Source of the DNA: Incurvaria masculella
Taxonomy: Eukaryota > Arthropoda > Insecta > Lepidoptera > Incurvariidae
Reading direction: 5' to 3'
Length of the DNA stretch: 64,000 nucleotides
Assembly: GCA_946894095.1 (NCBI GenBank)
Contig: OX335659.1
Coordinates: 6,951,501-7,015,500, forward strand
Shown: in pieces, positions 33,318 through 43,800 of the stretch
Layout of the letters: the number at the start of each line of letters is the position of its first letter
Numbering within the stretch: the stretch's first letter is position 1
The notes under the pieces: model-generated
What the model saw: the letters and a program-made list of their open reading frames with translations, nothing else
What the model was told of the DNA's origin: nothing
Database searches by the model: none
Made by a program: the position numbers and the translations under genes

Positions 33318-33565
33318 CAGGGGGTCCATTCAGAGTAGGAGTGAGTTCGAATTCGCCACTAAATGTCAACTCACTTTTTTAAATAGTTACTGTTTCCACA
33401 CTTCTAGAACATCATTACAGTTAGGTAAAAATCTGGTTTGTCCCGTAAATACGTTGGAAGTATAAATAACGGTTCCGTTATTTAAATAATAATATATTTC
33501 CCAGCTATTTTTAGGTTAACTCACTCCCGAACTCGAACTCACTCTTGCTCTGAATGGACCCCCAG
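33318..33565 (+). mobile_element. MITE, family G (CAGGGGGTCCATTCAG ends), copy 1
   Basis: Starts cagggggtccattcagagta and ends ctctgaatggacccccag; inverted ends of about 30 bp including gagtgagttcga / cgaactcactc-type words. Inner cccgtaaatacgttggaagt and gttccgttatttaaataata shared with copies at 36367 and 49496. Confidence 0.88.
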
Positions 33566-33755
33566 ATCGGTTCCATCGCATGGGATAAAAAGATGGCCGA
33601 AGCGACAAAGAAAATGTACCGTGTTTACCATCTAGTTCAATGAAGCCGTGCTCATAAATGCAAGGATGATATGACAACTAATTATTTCGAAATTGCGTGT
33701 GGGTATAATATCATGACATTAGCCATCCATGTCTAGTTACATAAAAAAAACGTTT
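33566..33755 (+). mobile_element. SINE-A 3' part
   Basis: gatcggttccatcgcatggg, agatggccgaagcgacaaag, gttcaatgaagccgtgctca and ccatgtctagttacataaaaa. The MITE at 33318 appears to have landed inside or at the edge of this SINE. Confidence 0.75.
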
Positions 33756-35074
33756 CATAAACGTGTAATGCAAAATGTAAAAAACACTGCGTGACATATA
33801 AAATCGTTTTTTTTCTAACTCACTGCGACAACTTCAGTGGTGAATTCGTCAAATAAAACCAGGGACAATCTGAGTTGCGCGTTACACTCAACACACGTTT
33901 TTGTGACGTGGTTTGCAAGGATACGTTTTCAGAAAAAAAACGTGAAGGTGCAGATATTGCTTGACTGCTGTTAGATACCAAAGTTTAAAGGGATTTATTT
34001 TTCAATATATTTCAAAACAACATTGCATGTCCGATAATCACTCTCAGAATCAAGATCGATTTTTCTCAGTATTATGTCGTCAAGTTAGATATATTTTAGG
34101 GTTTGCAGGAAAGGCTTACTAACGCTGTATGCTCGTTGCTTTTTGCTTGTAATTATTTTCTGCTCTTCTCTACACTTCAACATATTCTCATACGAGTCCT
34201 AACATGTGGATAATGCAGGGAGAGCTGCAATGAAATTGACATATCTCTATCGCGCCGCGGTGCATTGTCTACTGTTGATATCATCGCCGTGTGAAATGCA
34301 CAGCGCACTCCGGACAGTTTTCTAGCGGTGTCGTGTAGGCTGGGTTTAAACCGCGTTTGTATGCGACATGGCGCATTGCCATCTAGATTCACTGCCTACG
34401 TATACAGCAGCGGCGGCAACACGGAGGTCTCCTACTTATGGTGCGATTGTTACAAGCGGTCAGTGCTCTGTGGGTTCCGGAACATAAAATAATACAATTG
34501 GTCCTACTACATTTTACCCACGGAGATTGACGATTTTACCTGTGCATGTACGCGGCGAACGGAAGGATTTCTTGTTTGTTCGAATTCCACGCAAAACTGT
34601 AGGTCATTTCTCACTAGATGGGTAGTTTTTCCTGCTGAGAATGTTGTGTTCTCCATCCAGGTCAATGTAGCGGTGTTGCACACACAGAAACACAACACAG
34701 GGAGTAATTGTATCATTCCACATACTTTAAGGAGATTAATCTGTATTGAGAAGTGCAAAATAAATTTTAAAATCCGATAGTTTTTTTCGCGGTCTGCATA
34801 AACTTTACTAATGTTACTTCAACAAACTATATATAGGGACTGGGAAAAAATCATCGGAATTTAATATATTTGATTTTTCATAAATTGGTTCCGCTTCCGA
34901 TACAGATTGACCTCCTTCGCGAACGTGGAATGATGTAAGGCATCTTGTTCTTATGTGAAGTGTAATGGGATAAGTAATATCATGAGAGTAGGTGTGTCAT
35001 CCGACTGTCATCCGTGTACAGTTACATGAGAAGTTTAAGAAATCGTACATGCAAAAAAAATACACACGGCTTAC
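33756..35074. other. Stretch without supported gene
   Basis: 34575-34690 keeps weak SINE-A traces (ccacgcaaaactgtaggtca, tccatccaggtcaatgtagc). Otherwise nothing recognised. Confidence 0.4.
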
Positions 35075-35264
35075 AACTCTCTACCTCACCTCGTGCGTGC
35101 GTGCGCGTCACCACGTGGTCCCACGTGCACCCGCTCGTACCTTCTCCTGTCACCGAAGGCTTGACCCACAAACCCAATTCCACACCGGATGAGCCGGGCC
35201 CTTCGTTGTCCTCGATCATGGACAACGTTAAGGTATCAAGCCATGCGCTCACACCAGTGCGACA
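35075..35264 (-). CDS. Candidate orphan exon, unidentified
   Basis: Minus strand, acceptor-like ggtgtgtag|TGT and donor AGT T|gtaagc bracket 63 codons without a stop (CRTGVSAWLDTLTLSMIEDN…, GTSGCTWDHVVTRTHARGEV). It is GC-richer than the flanks and the codon pattern is exon-like. No domain recognised; no adjoining exons identified. Could be a piece of a host gene or of an old transposon. Confidence 0.3.
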
Positions 35265-35830
35265 CTACACACCATGAACCATAATGTGCTCAATCGGATA
35301 TGCTAATATTGTAATAGTGGAATGGTAAATCACTTCGACAAGACGGGAGTAATCTGTTGAATCCAAATTTGAATTTGTCAAATAAATTAAAAACAAAAGA
35401 TTTCCGCGGCATTCCTACAGCGAAGTTCGAAGTGTTATATTTGCCTACCATAGTTTTTGGTTGTTATAGTTTTGAAACAAGTATAAGGATAACGTGAAAT
35501 ATAAACACCCTTTAACTTTTCAAGACTGTAATCAAAGTAATAGTCGTTTAATTATCACTTTCCACTTTTTCTTACCAAATACCTTCCAACCAAAATCGAC
35601 CCCATCAGCCATGTGTCCGTTTTCCCGCGCCTTTCTCTTTTTTTCATGTCTCTGTGTTGTCAATGTTTAAAATATGGTTAATTGCATTTGCTTACTTCGG
35701 ACGTTGTCTTGCAATTTATGTTTGCCAATTTCATTAAAGTATTAAATGTTTTATGAAAACAATGTACAACCTTACACAAGTTAGTGGTTAATTAAGAATG
35801 TATGCATCATGCAGCTTCGCCATTTAACCA
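35265..35830. other. Stretch without gene
   Basis: AT-rich; nothing recognised. Confidence 0.4.
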
Positions 35831-35836
35831 GTAGGC

Positions 35837-36366
35837 ATGCTCAACGCTGGGCCCACTCAACAGAGTATTGCTGATGAGATTGGAACAAATCAAAACGTGG
35901 TATTAAGGTTACGTTATCGTGCTACTGGTAAAGTAGCTAAAAGACACCCAGACGGGGAGCGCATAACCAACCAACGACAAAACCGATTTTTGAAAGTTGC
36001 CGCGAGAGAATTGCCAAATGTTACGGCCATGCCATGTTGATTGTGAGGGACCAAACTGTGCGGTCATGCAGCCTTCTCATGACCGCTTCGTACTTCAGCA
36101 CTACGCCGAGTTTTAGGAGGAAGATTTTGGTGGGCTCGTGAACACTTCCTCTTGGAATATAAACAGTGGTCTGCAGTGTTGTTCACCGATGAGTCTCAAT
36201 TCACTTTTCCATCACAATTCACGAAGAGTACGTGTATGGCGAGTTCCTGGTCTGCAAGAACCTCAGGAAGTTCATCTGTACCGCGGTTTGGGCGGGAATC
36301 CATGTTGGCGGAAGATCAGACCTCGTTTGGTTCAGAAACACCATGGCCGCTGTGGAATACCGTAAC
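35837..36366 (+). pseudogene. Tc1-like transposase fragment, broken
   Basis: 35837-36040 reads a helix-turn-helix-like start (QQSIADEIGTNQNVVLRLRY, ATGKVAKRHPDGERITNQRQ), then a frame break. 36130-36230 reads WAREHF, EYKQWSAVLFTDESQFTF, the second catalytic Asp motif of Tc1 transposases (W..VLFTDES.F). Further frameshifts follow, and a G-family MITE truncates it at 36367. Inactive. Confidence 0.75.
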
Positions 36367-36613
36367 CAGGGGGTCCATTCAGGGTAAGAGTGAGTTCGAA
36401 TTAGTCACTGAATATCAACTCACTTTTTTAAATAGTTAATGTTTCCACACTTCTTGAACATCATTACAGTTAGGTAAAAATCTGATATGTCCCGTAAATG
36501 CGTTGGAAGTGTAAATAACGGTTCCGTTATTTAAATAATAATATATTTCCTAGACATTTTTAGGTTAACTCACTCTCGAACTCGAACTCACTCTTACCTG
36601 AATGGGCCCCCAG
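36367..36613 (+). mobile_element. MITE, family G, copy 2
   Basis: Starts cagggggtccattcagggta and ends tacctgaatgggcccccag. It sits exactly at the end of the Tc1-like fragment. Confidence 0.88.
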
Positions 36614-36634
36614 GTGCTAGTACCAATAGTCAAC

Positions 36635-37620
36635 GAAATATAAAAACTAATTTCAGATTACATCACTCACTTGCGTGTTCACCCGGCGTGTTAATTTACG
36701 ATGGTAACCTACCTGATTGGCGAAGTTCGTAATGGTAGGGTGTTTTTTCTGCGTTTTTAGGGTTCCATACCCAAAGGGTACTAACGGAACCCTATTACTA
36801 AGCCTCCGCTGTCCGTCCGTCCGTTTGTCACAGGGCTGTATCTCGTGAACTGTAATAGATAGGTAGCTGAAATTTTTACGGAGTGTGTATTTATTTTGCC
36901 GCTATAACAACAAATAGGTAACAATAAAAAATAATAAGAATTAAACCATTAAAAAAACGTGATTTTTTTGTGTTAAATCTTGTTCGATGGTACAGAACCC
37001 TTCGTTTGCGAGCCCAACTCGCACTTGGCCGGCTTTATTCAACCGACCGTTGGAGTAACAGCCCGCCAAGGTTACTGATCACATTTTGCCGGGGTCCGCT
37101 CGGGTGAATATCCAAAACGAAATCCAAAACGCAGAAGAGCCGAGAAATGTCAGCTAGTATTAGAAAGATTAGCGTGCAAGTGGTGTACAACGCGATTCAA
37201 AAAGAATAGGACGGTGCTCGTGAACTTCACTCGAATTCGCGAAGGAAAGTACGCGGCAAAGTGCTGAAGTTTGTGAAGTGAAGTGAGGGTTTTAGCAGTT
37301 TGACATTCAAAATGGCGGTGATCATATCCTATTCTTATTTGAATCGCATTGTAAGCAAATGACGAAATGTAAAAACCATGTACGTCGATGGTAAAAACTA
37401 ACTTCAGTTTTAATCACTCACTTGCATGTTCACGATGGTAACCTCCCTGATTGACGAAGTTCGTAAAGGTCGGGTGTTTTTTCTGCGTTTTTTTAACCGA
37501 CCGACAGCCAGTGACAGTAAACATTTTACCGGGCTCCGCTCGGGTGAAAATCCAAAACGCCAGTGGAGCCGGGCAATGTCAGCTAGTATTAATTAGATTA
37601 GCGTGTAAGTGGTGTACAAT
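36635..37620. repeat. Local segmental duplication upstream of the Cys-rich gene
   Basis: Copy 1 (36635-36757 plus 37036-37180) and copy 2 (37365-37620) share actcacttgc-tgttcac, gatggtaacct, cgaagttcgtaa, gggtgttttttctgcgtttt, ggtccgctcgggtgaa-type words, tgtcagctagtatta and agtggtgtacaa. Copy 1 carries a family R repeat that copy 2 lacks. Copy 2 runs up to the acceptor before exon 1 of the Cys-rich gene. Confidence 0.85.
36757..37036 (+). repeat. GTCC-bearing interspersed repeat (family R), complete
   Basis: tagggttccatacccaaagg to cgcacttggccggcttt. The matching position in the duplicate (37490) is empty, which defines its boundaries to within a few bases. Confidence 0.92.
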
Positions 37621-37664
37621 GTGTGTTGGCAGGCGGCGGGCGCGCCGCGTGTGATGCGCGCGCG

Positions 37665-37865
37665 ATGGTGAGCGGGCGAGGCGGGCGCGCGCTGTGCGGC
37701 GCGCTGTGCGCGCTGTTGGCGGCGGCGGGGGTGGGGGCGGCGGGCGGGACGGGCGAGCTCGTGTTCCGCGTGCCGGAGGTGCGCGTGCGGCACGAGGCGG
37801 CGCCGGACCGGCCCGTGGGCAGTGTCGGTGTCAGGCGCAACGCCCTCGCCGCGACGGAACGGCAG
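37665..37865 (+). CDS. Cys-rich protein exon 1 (signal peptide)
   Basis: ATG at 37665 (MVSGRGGRALCGALCALLAA) and donor CAG|gtgatc. The exon is about 80% GC, far above its surroundings, and ends ELVFRVPEVRVRHEAAPDRP… and RNALAATERQ. Other frames over it are open only because of composition. The reading frame is fixed by phase-0 joining to exon 2. Confidence 0.72.
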
Positions 37866-40800
37866 GTGATCACATTTATACAAAGTATCGGTTCAGTCAG
37901 TCAGTCAGTCAGCGTGTTTGCGTCCACTGCTGGACATACGCCTCTCCAATTTTTCTCCAGTCCTCCCGGCCCTCAGCGGTACGGAACCACTGCTTTCCGC
38001 CGACGCACTTGATGTCGTCGTCCCACCTGGCGGGTGGTCTTCCCACACTCCGTTTTTCTGTCCACGGCCGCCAGTGCAGGACACGGTTACTCCAACGGTC
38101 GTCGTCTCTTCGGCTGACGTGACCAGCCCACTGCCATTTGAGCTTAGCCACCCGGTGTCCAATATCGACTACTTTGGTACGTCGGCGGATTGCCTCGTTA
38201 CGCACCATATCCCGTAGTGATATTCCCAGCATGGCTCGCTCCATTGCTCGCTGGGCAACTTTTAACCTTTGGACAACGGCGACCGTCAGAGTCCACGTTT
38301 CACAACCGTACGTCATAACCGGGAGGACGCACTGGTCATATATTCGGGTCTTCAGATTTTGCGGGAGGTCAGACCTCAGAGCGAATTTTAGCTTTCCGAA
38401 GGCAGCCCAACCCAGTTGAATCCGTCGCTCAACCTCCTTAGTCAGTCCTTGTCTACCAAGCCGCAGAATTTGACCGAGATATACGTACTCTTCAACCTGT
38501 TCGATCACTTCTCCGTCGATAACGATTTGTCCTCCTGTCATACCCTCGGTCGCCATGACCTTGGTTTTGTCCCGGTTCATCTTCAGACCTACCTTTATCG
38601 ATGCTTTATAAAGGTCTTCCAGCATGGTCTGAAGCTGATCTCGGGAATTCGACAGAAGAACAATGTCATCGGCGAAGCGAAGATGACTGAGGAAATCTCC
38701 ATTAACGTTGATACCCACGTTGTCCCATTCAAGCGTCTTGAACACATCTTCCAATGCATTAGTGAAGAGCTTGGGTGAGATCACATCCCCCTGCCTTACG
38801 CCTTTACCAAGGGGGATGGGTTGGGTATTTTCATGAAGCCTCACAGTCATCGTCGCGGACCGATACAGATTTCGGAGTACCTCGATGTAGCGGTGGTCGA
38901 TTCTGCACCTCAGGAGGGAGTTTTCGACGGCCCATTTTTCAACTGAGTCGAACGCCTTCTCGTAGTCCACGAAGGCTAGGAAGAGCGGCTTGTTGTACTC
39001 CTCGCACTTCTGCACCAGTTGTCTCACAGTAAATATGTGATCCATGGTGCCGTATCCTTTCCTAAACCCAGCTTGCTCACGAGGCTGGTATTGATCCAGC
39101 CTCTGTGTCAGCCGACTCGTGATGACTCTTGAAAATACCTTATACACGTGGCTTAGAAGTGAGATAGGTCGATAGTTTTTTAACTTCGCCCTATCCCCCT
39201 TCTTGTGAAACAGGACAACGACACTATTTCGCCACGCAGCCGGAACAACACCATTTTCGAGAACTGCATTGAACAGTGTTTGCAGTTCCTTCAAGATGGG
39301 TCTCCCGCTAGCCTTTAGCAGTTCCGTCGTTATCCCGTCCTCACCTGGAGCCTTGTGTTTTTTGAGTCCTTTCAAAGCAGCCTTTATCTCATAGACACTA
39401 ATCTCCGGCAGATCCTCGGTGTAGTGTCTAGTGAGCGGCGCACGCCTATCAGAGTCGACTGGTTTGCTTGGGCTTGGGGCAGGAATTGCTGCGGAGTACA
39501 GTTCGCCATAATATTCTTCCACCGCCTCAAGTATATCCGGCTTTCTTGAAGTGACGACCCCATTCGCTCGCTCGAGTTTTGAAATTTGGTTAGCGCCGGT
39601 AGAGAAGGCACGGGCAAACACTTTACTGCCTCGATTTTTCTCTATAACGCGCTCAACCAACTTCATGTTCTCTCGGCGGATATCACGGCGAATGGACTTG
39701 CTGATGGTCTTGTTGAGGTCCCTGTGGACGACAGTACTCCGGATCTCCGGTTTCATATTTCGTCGTGTTTCCAGGAGCCTCAACGTCTCGTCGGATAACT
39801 TGCTGCGGTTTGCCTGTGGACTTTTGCTGAAGTGCTTTTCTGCAGTGTCCGTTAGTGCGGATACGAAGCTTGTATATGCCTTGTCGATGTCGGCATCCTC
39901 ACCGCGTGGCGCTAAGCTAAAGGCATCCTCGAGTTTAGCTTCGAAATTTTCGAGCATCTCGTCTGGTATGTTTAGCTTGGCCAGTGGTTTGTGGATGAGT
40001 TTGCGCCGTTCCATCTTAAGGTTTAGCTTCAACGTGCCACGCACTAATCGGTGATCGCTGCCAGCATCGAAGCGGTTGAGGACAGTAACGTCTATACACG
40101 ACGATTTACTGTCCGTCAGTATGTAGTCAATCTCGTTTCTCGTGCAACCGTCAGGGCTGGCCCACGTCCATTTCCTCTTTTCCTTTTTCAGGAAAAAGGT
40201 ATTCATTGCATGGAGCTGGTTTGCCTCGAGATAGTTGACCAACATCTGGCCGCGTCGATTCCTGACACCGATCCCGTACGGACCTACTGCTCTGTCTCCA
40301 CTCAGAGGTTTGCCTAATTTGGCATTGAAGTCTCCCATCACGTACTGGAAGTGAGATTTATTAGTTTCTAAGGCTCTCGATACATCCTCGTAGAACTGCT
40401 ACACCTCGTCGTCAGCGTGCGAACTCGTGGGAGCGTACACCTGCACCACCTTCAGCTGGTAACGTTTATTTAGCCTGATGATGATGTAGGCCACTCTGTC
40501 CGACACGCTGTCGATTTCGATGATGCTGTTCACGAGGCTTCGCCTCACCATAAATCCCACTCCACCTTCCGATTTTTGGGGATTTCCTCTGAAGTAGAAC
40601 AGGTTGCCAGAATGTAGCACTTCAGTCTCTTCGCCCTTCCTTCTGACCTCGCAGAGACCCAGGATGTCCCATTTAATATGAGCCAGCTCCTGTTCTAGCT
40701 CGACCAGTTTATCATGCGTTCTCAGAGTCCGTATATTGTGGGTAGCCAAATGTAGTTGGGTGTGGCAGCCAGATCTAACCCAGGGATTCTTAGCACCCCT

Positions 40801-43800
40801 CACCCCGCCGGAACCAAGACCGCCACCACGATGATCCGGAATAGCGGGGCCGCTGGGAACTAGGGGCCGAGGTTCGTTTCGACTTTTCATTGGAGGTTTG
40901 TGGCCATAAAACGCCACGTTGGCCAAACGTCTTGGCGAGTCTTCCGCTCTCGTCAGCCTTAGGATTGTAATCCCACCCAAGGATTACGCACCTAAGTTTC
41001 CAGGCTATACCACGAGGAGGTGAGAGTCGGAATTGAGGAAGGAATTTATCTCCGCTACTACTTCCCCATCCTACGATGAAGCAGCACCTGCAGAAGACAA
41101 ATTCAATCCCCCGTTTATGCCCTGTATCGGTTAAAGGTATGCATTCTTTTGACATGCAATTTCTTCTTCAGTTGTCTCATGATGGCATCGACCTTAATTT
41201 TCAAAAAACTTCAGAGAAAATAGTCCAAACAATTTAAATCGCAACTTCTTGGCGGCCAGTTTTGGTCTCCAAAACGAAACGACCTGAAAATATGGTTTGA
41301 ATAAAGTCCAAGTACACGTGGATTTGATAAAATTTTAAATAAGTAACAGGCCGCCAGGCTTGATTACGGACGCCGAAATGATCACTTAACTTGCATAACT
41401 TTTAACAAACATTCTTCCAAGCTGTGTTTTGATACCAAACAGGTCGACTCAACAATCGACAGTCGATAATGGCCCGCTGTTCGAAATTCTAGACTGTCTC
41501 CTCCAAATTGGAGTTCTCAAAAAAATTGCATACAATTTCGAAAATTGTCTTTCCATTTTTGCCACGGCCTTTATAAAAAAACTTGCCAAAATTAGTTAAA
41601 AATATCACTTAAAAATGCTCATATAGTTCAACAAATCTTGAGAATTCTAATGAAAGACTGGAATGCAAAAAAGAGATTAAAAATCCTCCCCAGCGAGTTT
41701 TTCTTTAAGAACGGCCCGTAAGCTATGCTCCCCATACAAACGTAGTTTACTAATCATTTGGACACCACTATTCCAATTAAATTGATATTTAATATCTAAT
41801 ATCAGGTATCAAATATCTGTGTCTGCATGCTTTCGTTTTTTTGAAAAATCCAAACCGAATGAAATGAATTCAAAAAGAAAATCTTCATACGAATTTTGTT
41901 TTCTCTGTGGTTTGACCCAGAATACATTTACCGAAAAAACAAAGGCATGCAGACACAGATATTTGTAGCCTAATATTAGATACCAAATATCAAGTAAGTT
42001 GGAACAGTGGTTTTCAAATTATTAGTAAACTACGTTTGTATGGGAGGCGAAATTTTCAGGTGCTTACGGGCCGACCTTAAGACTCTCGCCTGAACATTCG
42101 TCGTCGATTCTTATTCCATATTTTTAAGTTTCCAAGCTCATTCTATTTCATTTATTTTAAACTGTTGTTAAACTATCAAACTGATCCTTCGATTTCATTA
42201 ACTCCAGAGGAAACCTTATAAGGTAATAGTGAAAGATTACTTTCTGTCACGCAGTTCTCCAACTATTCTCCACCATGTTGTTGGAAGTCTTCGATCTCCG
42301 AGGACCTATTTTGAGTTTTGACAAGCAGTGATGCCAACACTCAACATCAAATTAGCCGGGATAATTTGTGGCTCACTGGCCGCGTGGCCCCCCGCCCGCC
42401 CGGTGTTATGGAATACATTTTAAAAATCAGTAAGCGCTTGCTGCACTTGAATGTCGTTGGACGGCCGAGCACCGAGGGTTGAATTCTTCAAGTGTTTGGA
42501 CGCTACAAGTAACAAACAATAAAACCAAATTAAATATTCTTTTTTTCGTACTAAGCTTTTTTTTTCGTCGCTTATTCCAAGTAATGTGACATGTATGTAT
42601 GTGTAATTGACCGTGAAGTAAGGACGCATTAATTTAAGAAAGAGCCCAGTAAAAAGAACTACTTTACGAATATACTGCAAGGCTGGACCCGAAACCAGCA
42701 AAACATCCCATTTGCGGGTATTGCATCTAAACAATTTCGCCGCCTGTTGTATACCCATAATTTGAAATTCTCCTACAGTTCCTCCTCCCGAGCCAATGCC
42801 TCCTATTAACACATTATTTAATATTATACTTATAGTATATTTACTTAAGTCAACCTAGGACCGGCTTTAGCGTCTAATACCAAATACGATTTTGGTGACG
42901 ACGACAATTTCTTTGAATGTTCAATCTTTGCAGTCAAAATCCGTTATGTAGGTATAGCGTTAAATAAATGTATGTAGGTATAATATTCCATACTGTGTTA
43001 GTAGGAGCCATTGTTTATTGTTTATTCATCATCCATAGACAGTACACTGCACTCGGATTTGTCATATTTTATCATTTTATCATTAGCCAGTTCGGCAATC
43101 TCAGCGAAGAAGAACTGGCATGAAACTCCGCTGGTATTTTTTTCAACGTCCACTTAGTCTAAGTTTACAAAAGTACAAACAATTTTAATATCATGTGCAA
43201 CAGTTCATGACAAATATCAGTTTATTTGTAAAGACTATGCCCGCCATCTAACATGTTGCCAATTGGAGCAGGCCAATCCCCACAAACAACACCCGTTCAC
43301 GAGCATCACGCCGGGCTCAGCCATCGCCTATGTCAACCATATTTTTTCCCCTAACCTAGCGTCGCCGCAAGCAAAGACCTTAAGGTGGCCCAACCCGGCG
43401 GGCCTAACTCATTCGCGGGCACGGTACAAAACCGTGCTGTTGCGCTCTGGGACCTTCTCTGTTTGAAAGACTAAGACAGGCTTCGTGATGAGGAAGATGC
43501 AACATGTCCACAAAAAAAGAAAATGTGCATAGTGTGCTTTATTTGGTAAGATTTACGAAAATTTTAATTTCAAAACTACTTATAGCTAAAAGTAAACCAC
43601 GACCGCTGTAGTCAAAAATCTAACAAAAACCAAATAGATTATAAATCTTGATTAAATAAGCCATGTCTGATAACTAATCTTTTTAAGATGTTCTTAATTA
43701 TCATTGCGTAATCCACCTCCAAAGTTATTGTATAAAACGCGCGAAAAATTCGAACTTTCGGACCTTATAACTTAGAAACCAAATACAATTTTACAATGCC

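Noticed and set aside
32968..33369. 133-residue minus-strand frame as one gene
   Set aside because: It is a read-through of two 157-bp tandem copies plus part of a MITE; the apparent length is an artefact of the duplication.
37560..37600. Possible helitron 3' end (…tcagctagtat)
   Set aside because: CTAG is followed by a suitable T, but no clear hairpin lies just upstream, and the second occurrence (37140) is explained by the local duplication.
37593..38162. Several long open frames on both strands over the GC-rich Cys-rich exon 1
   Set aside because: They arise from about 80% GC content. Only the frame starting at 37665 gives a signal peptide and joins in phase to the later exons.
37918..40317. 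Plus-strand open frames of 64-167 residues
   Set aside because: Shadows of the minus-strand RTE ORF, with no motifs of their own.
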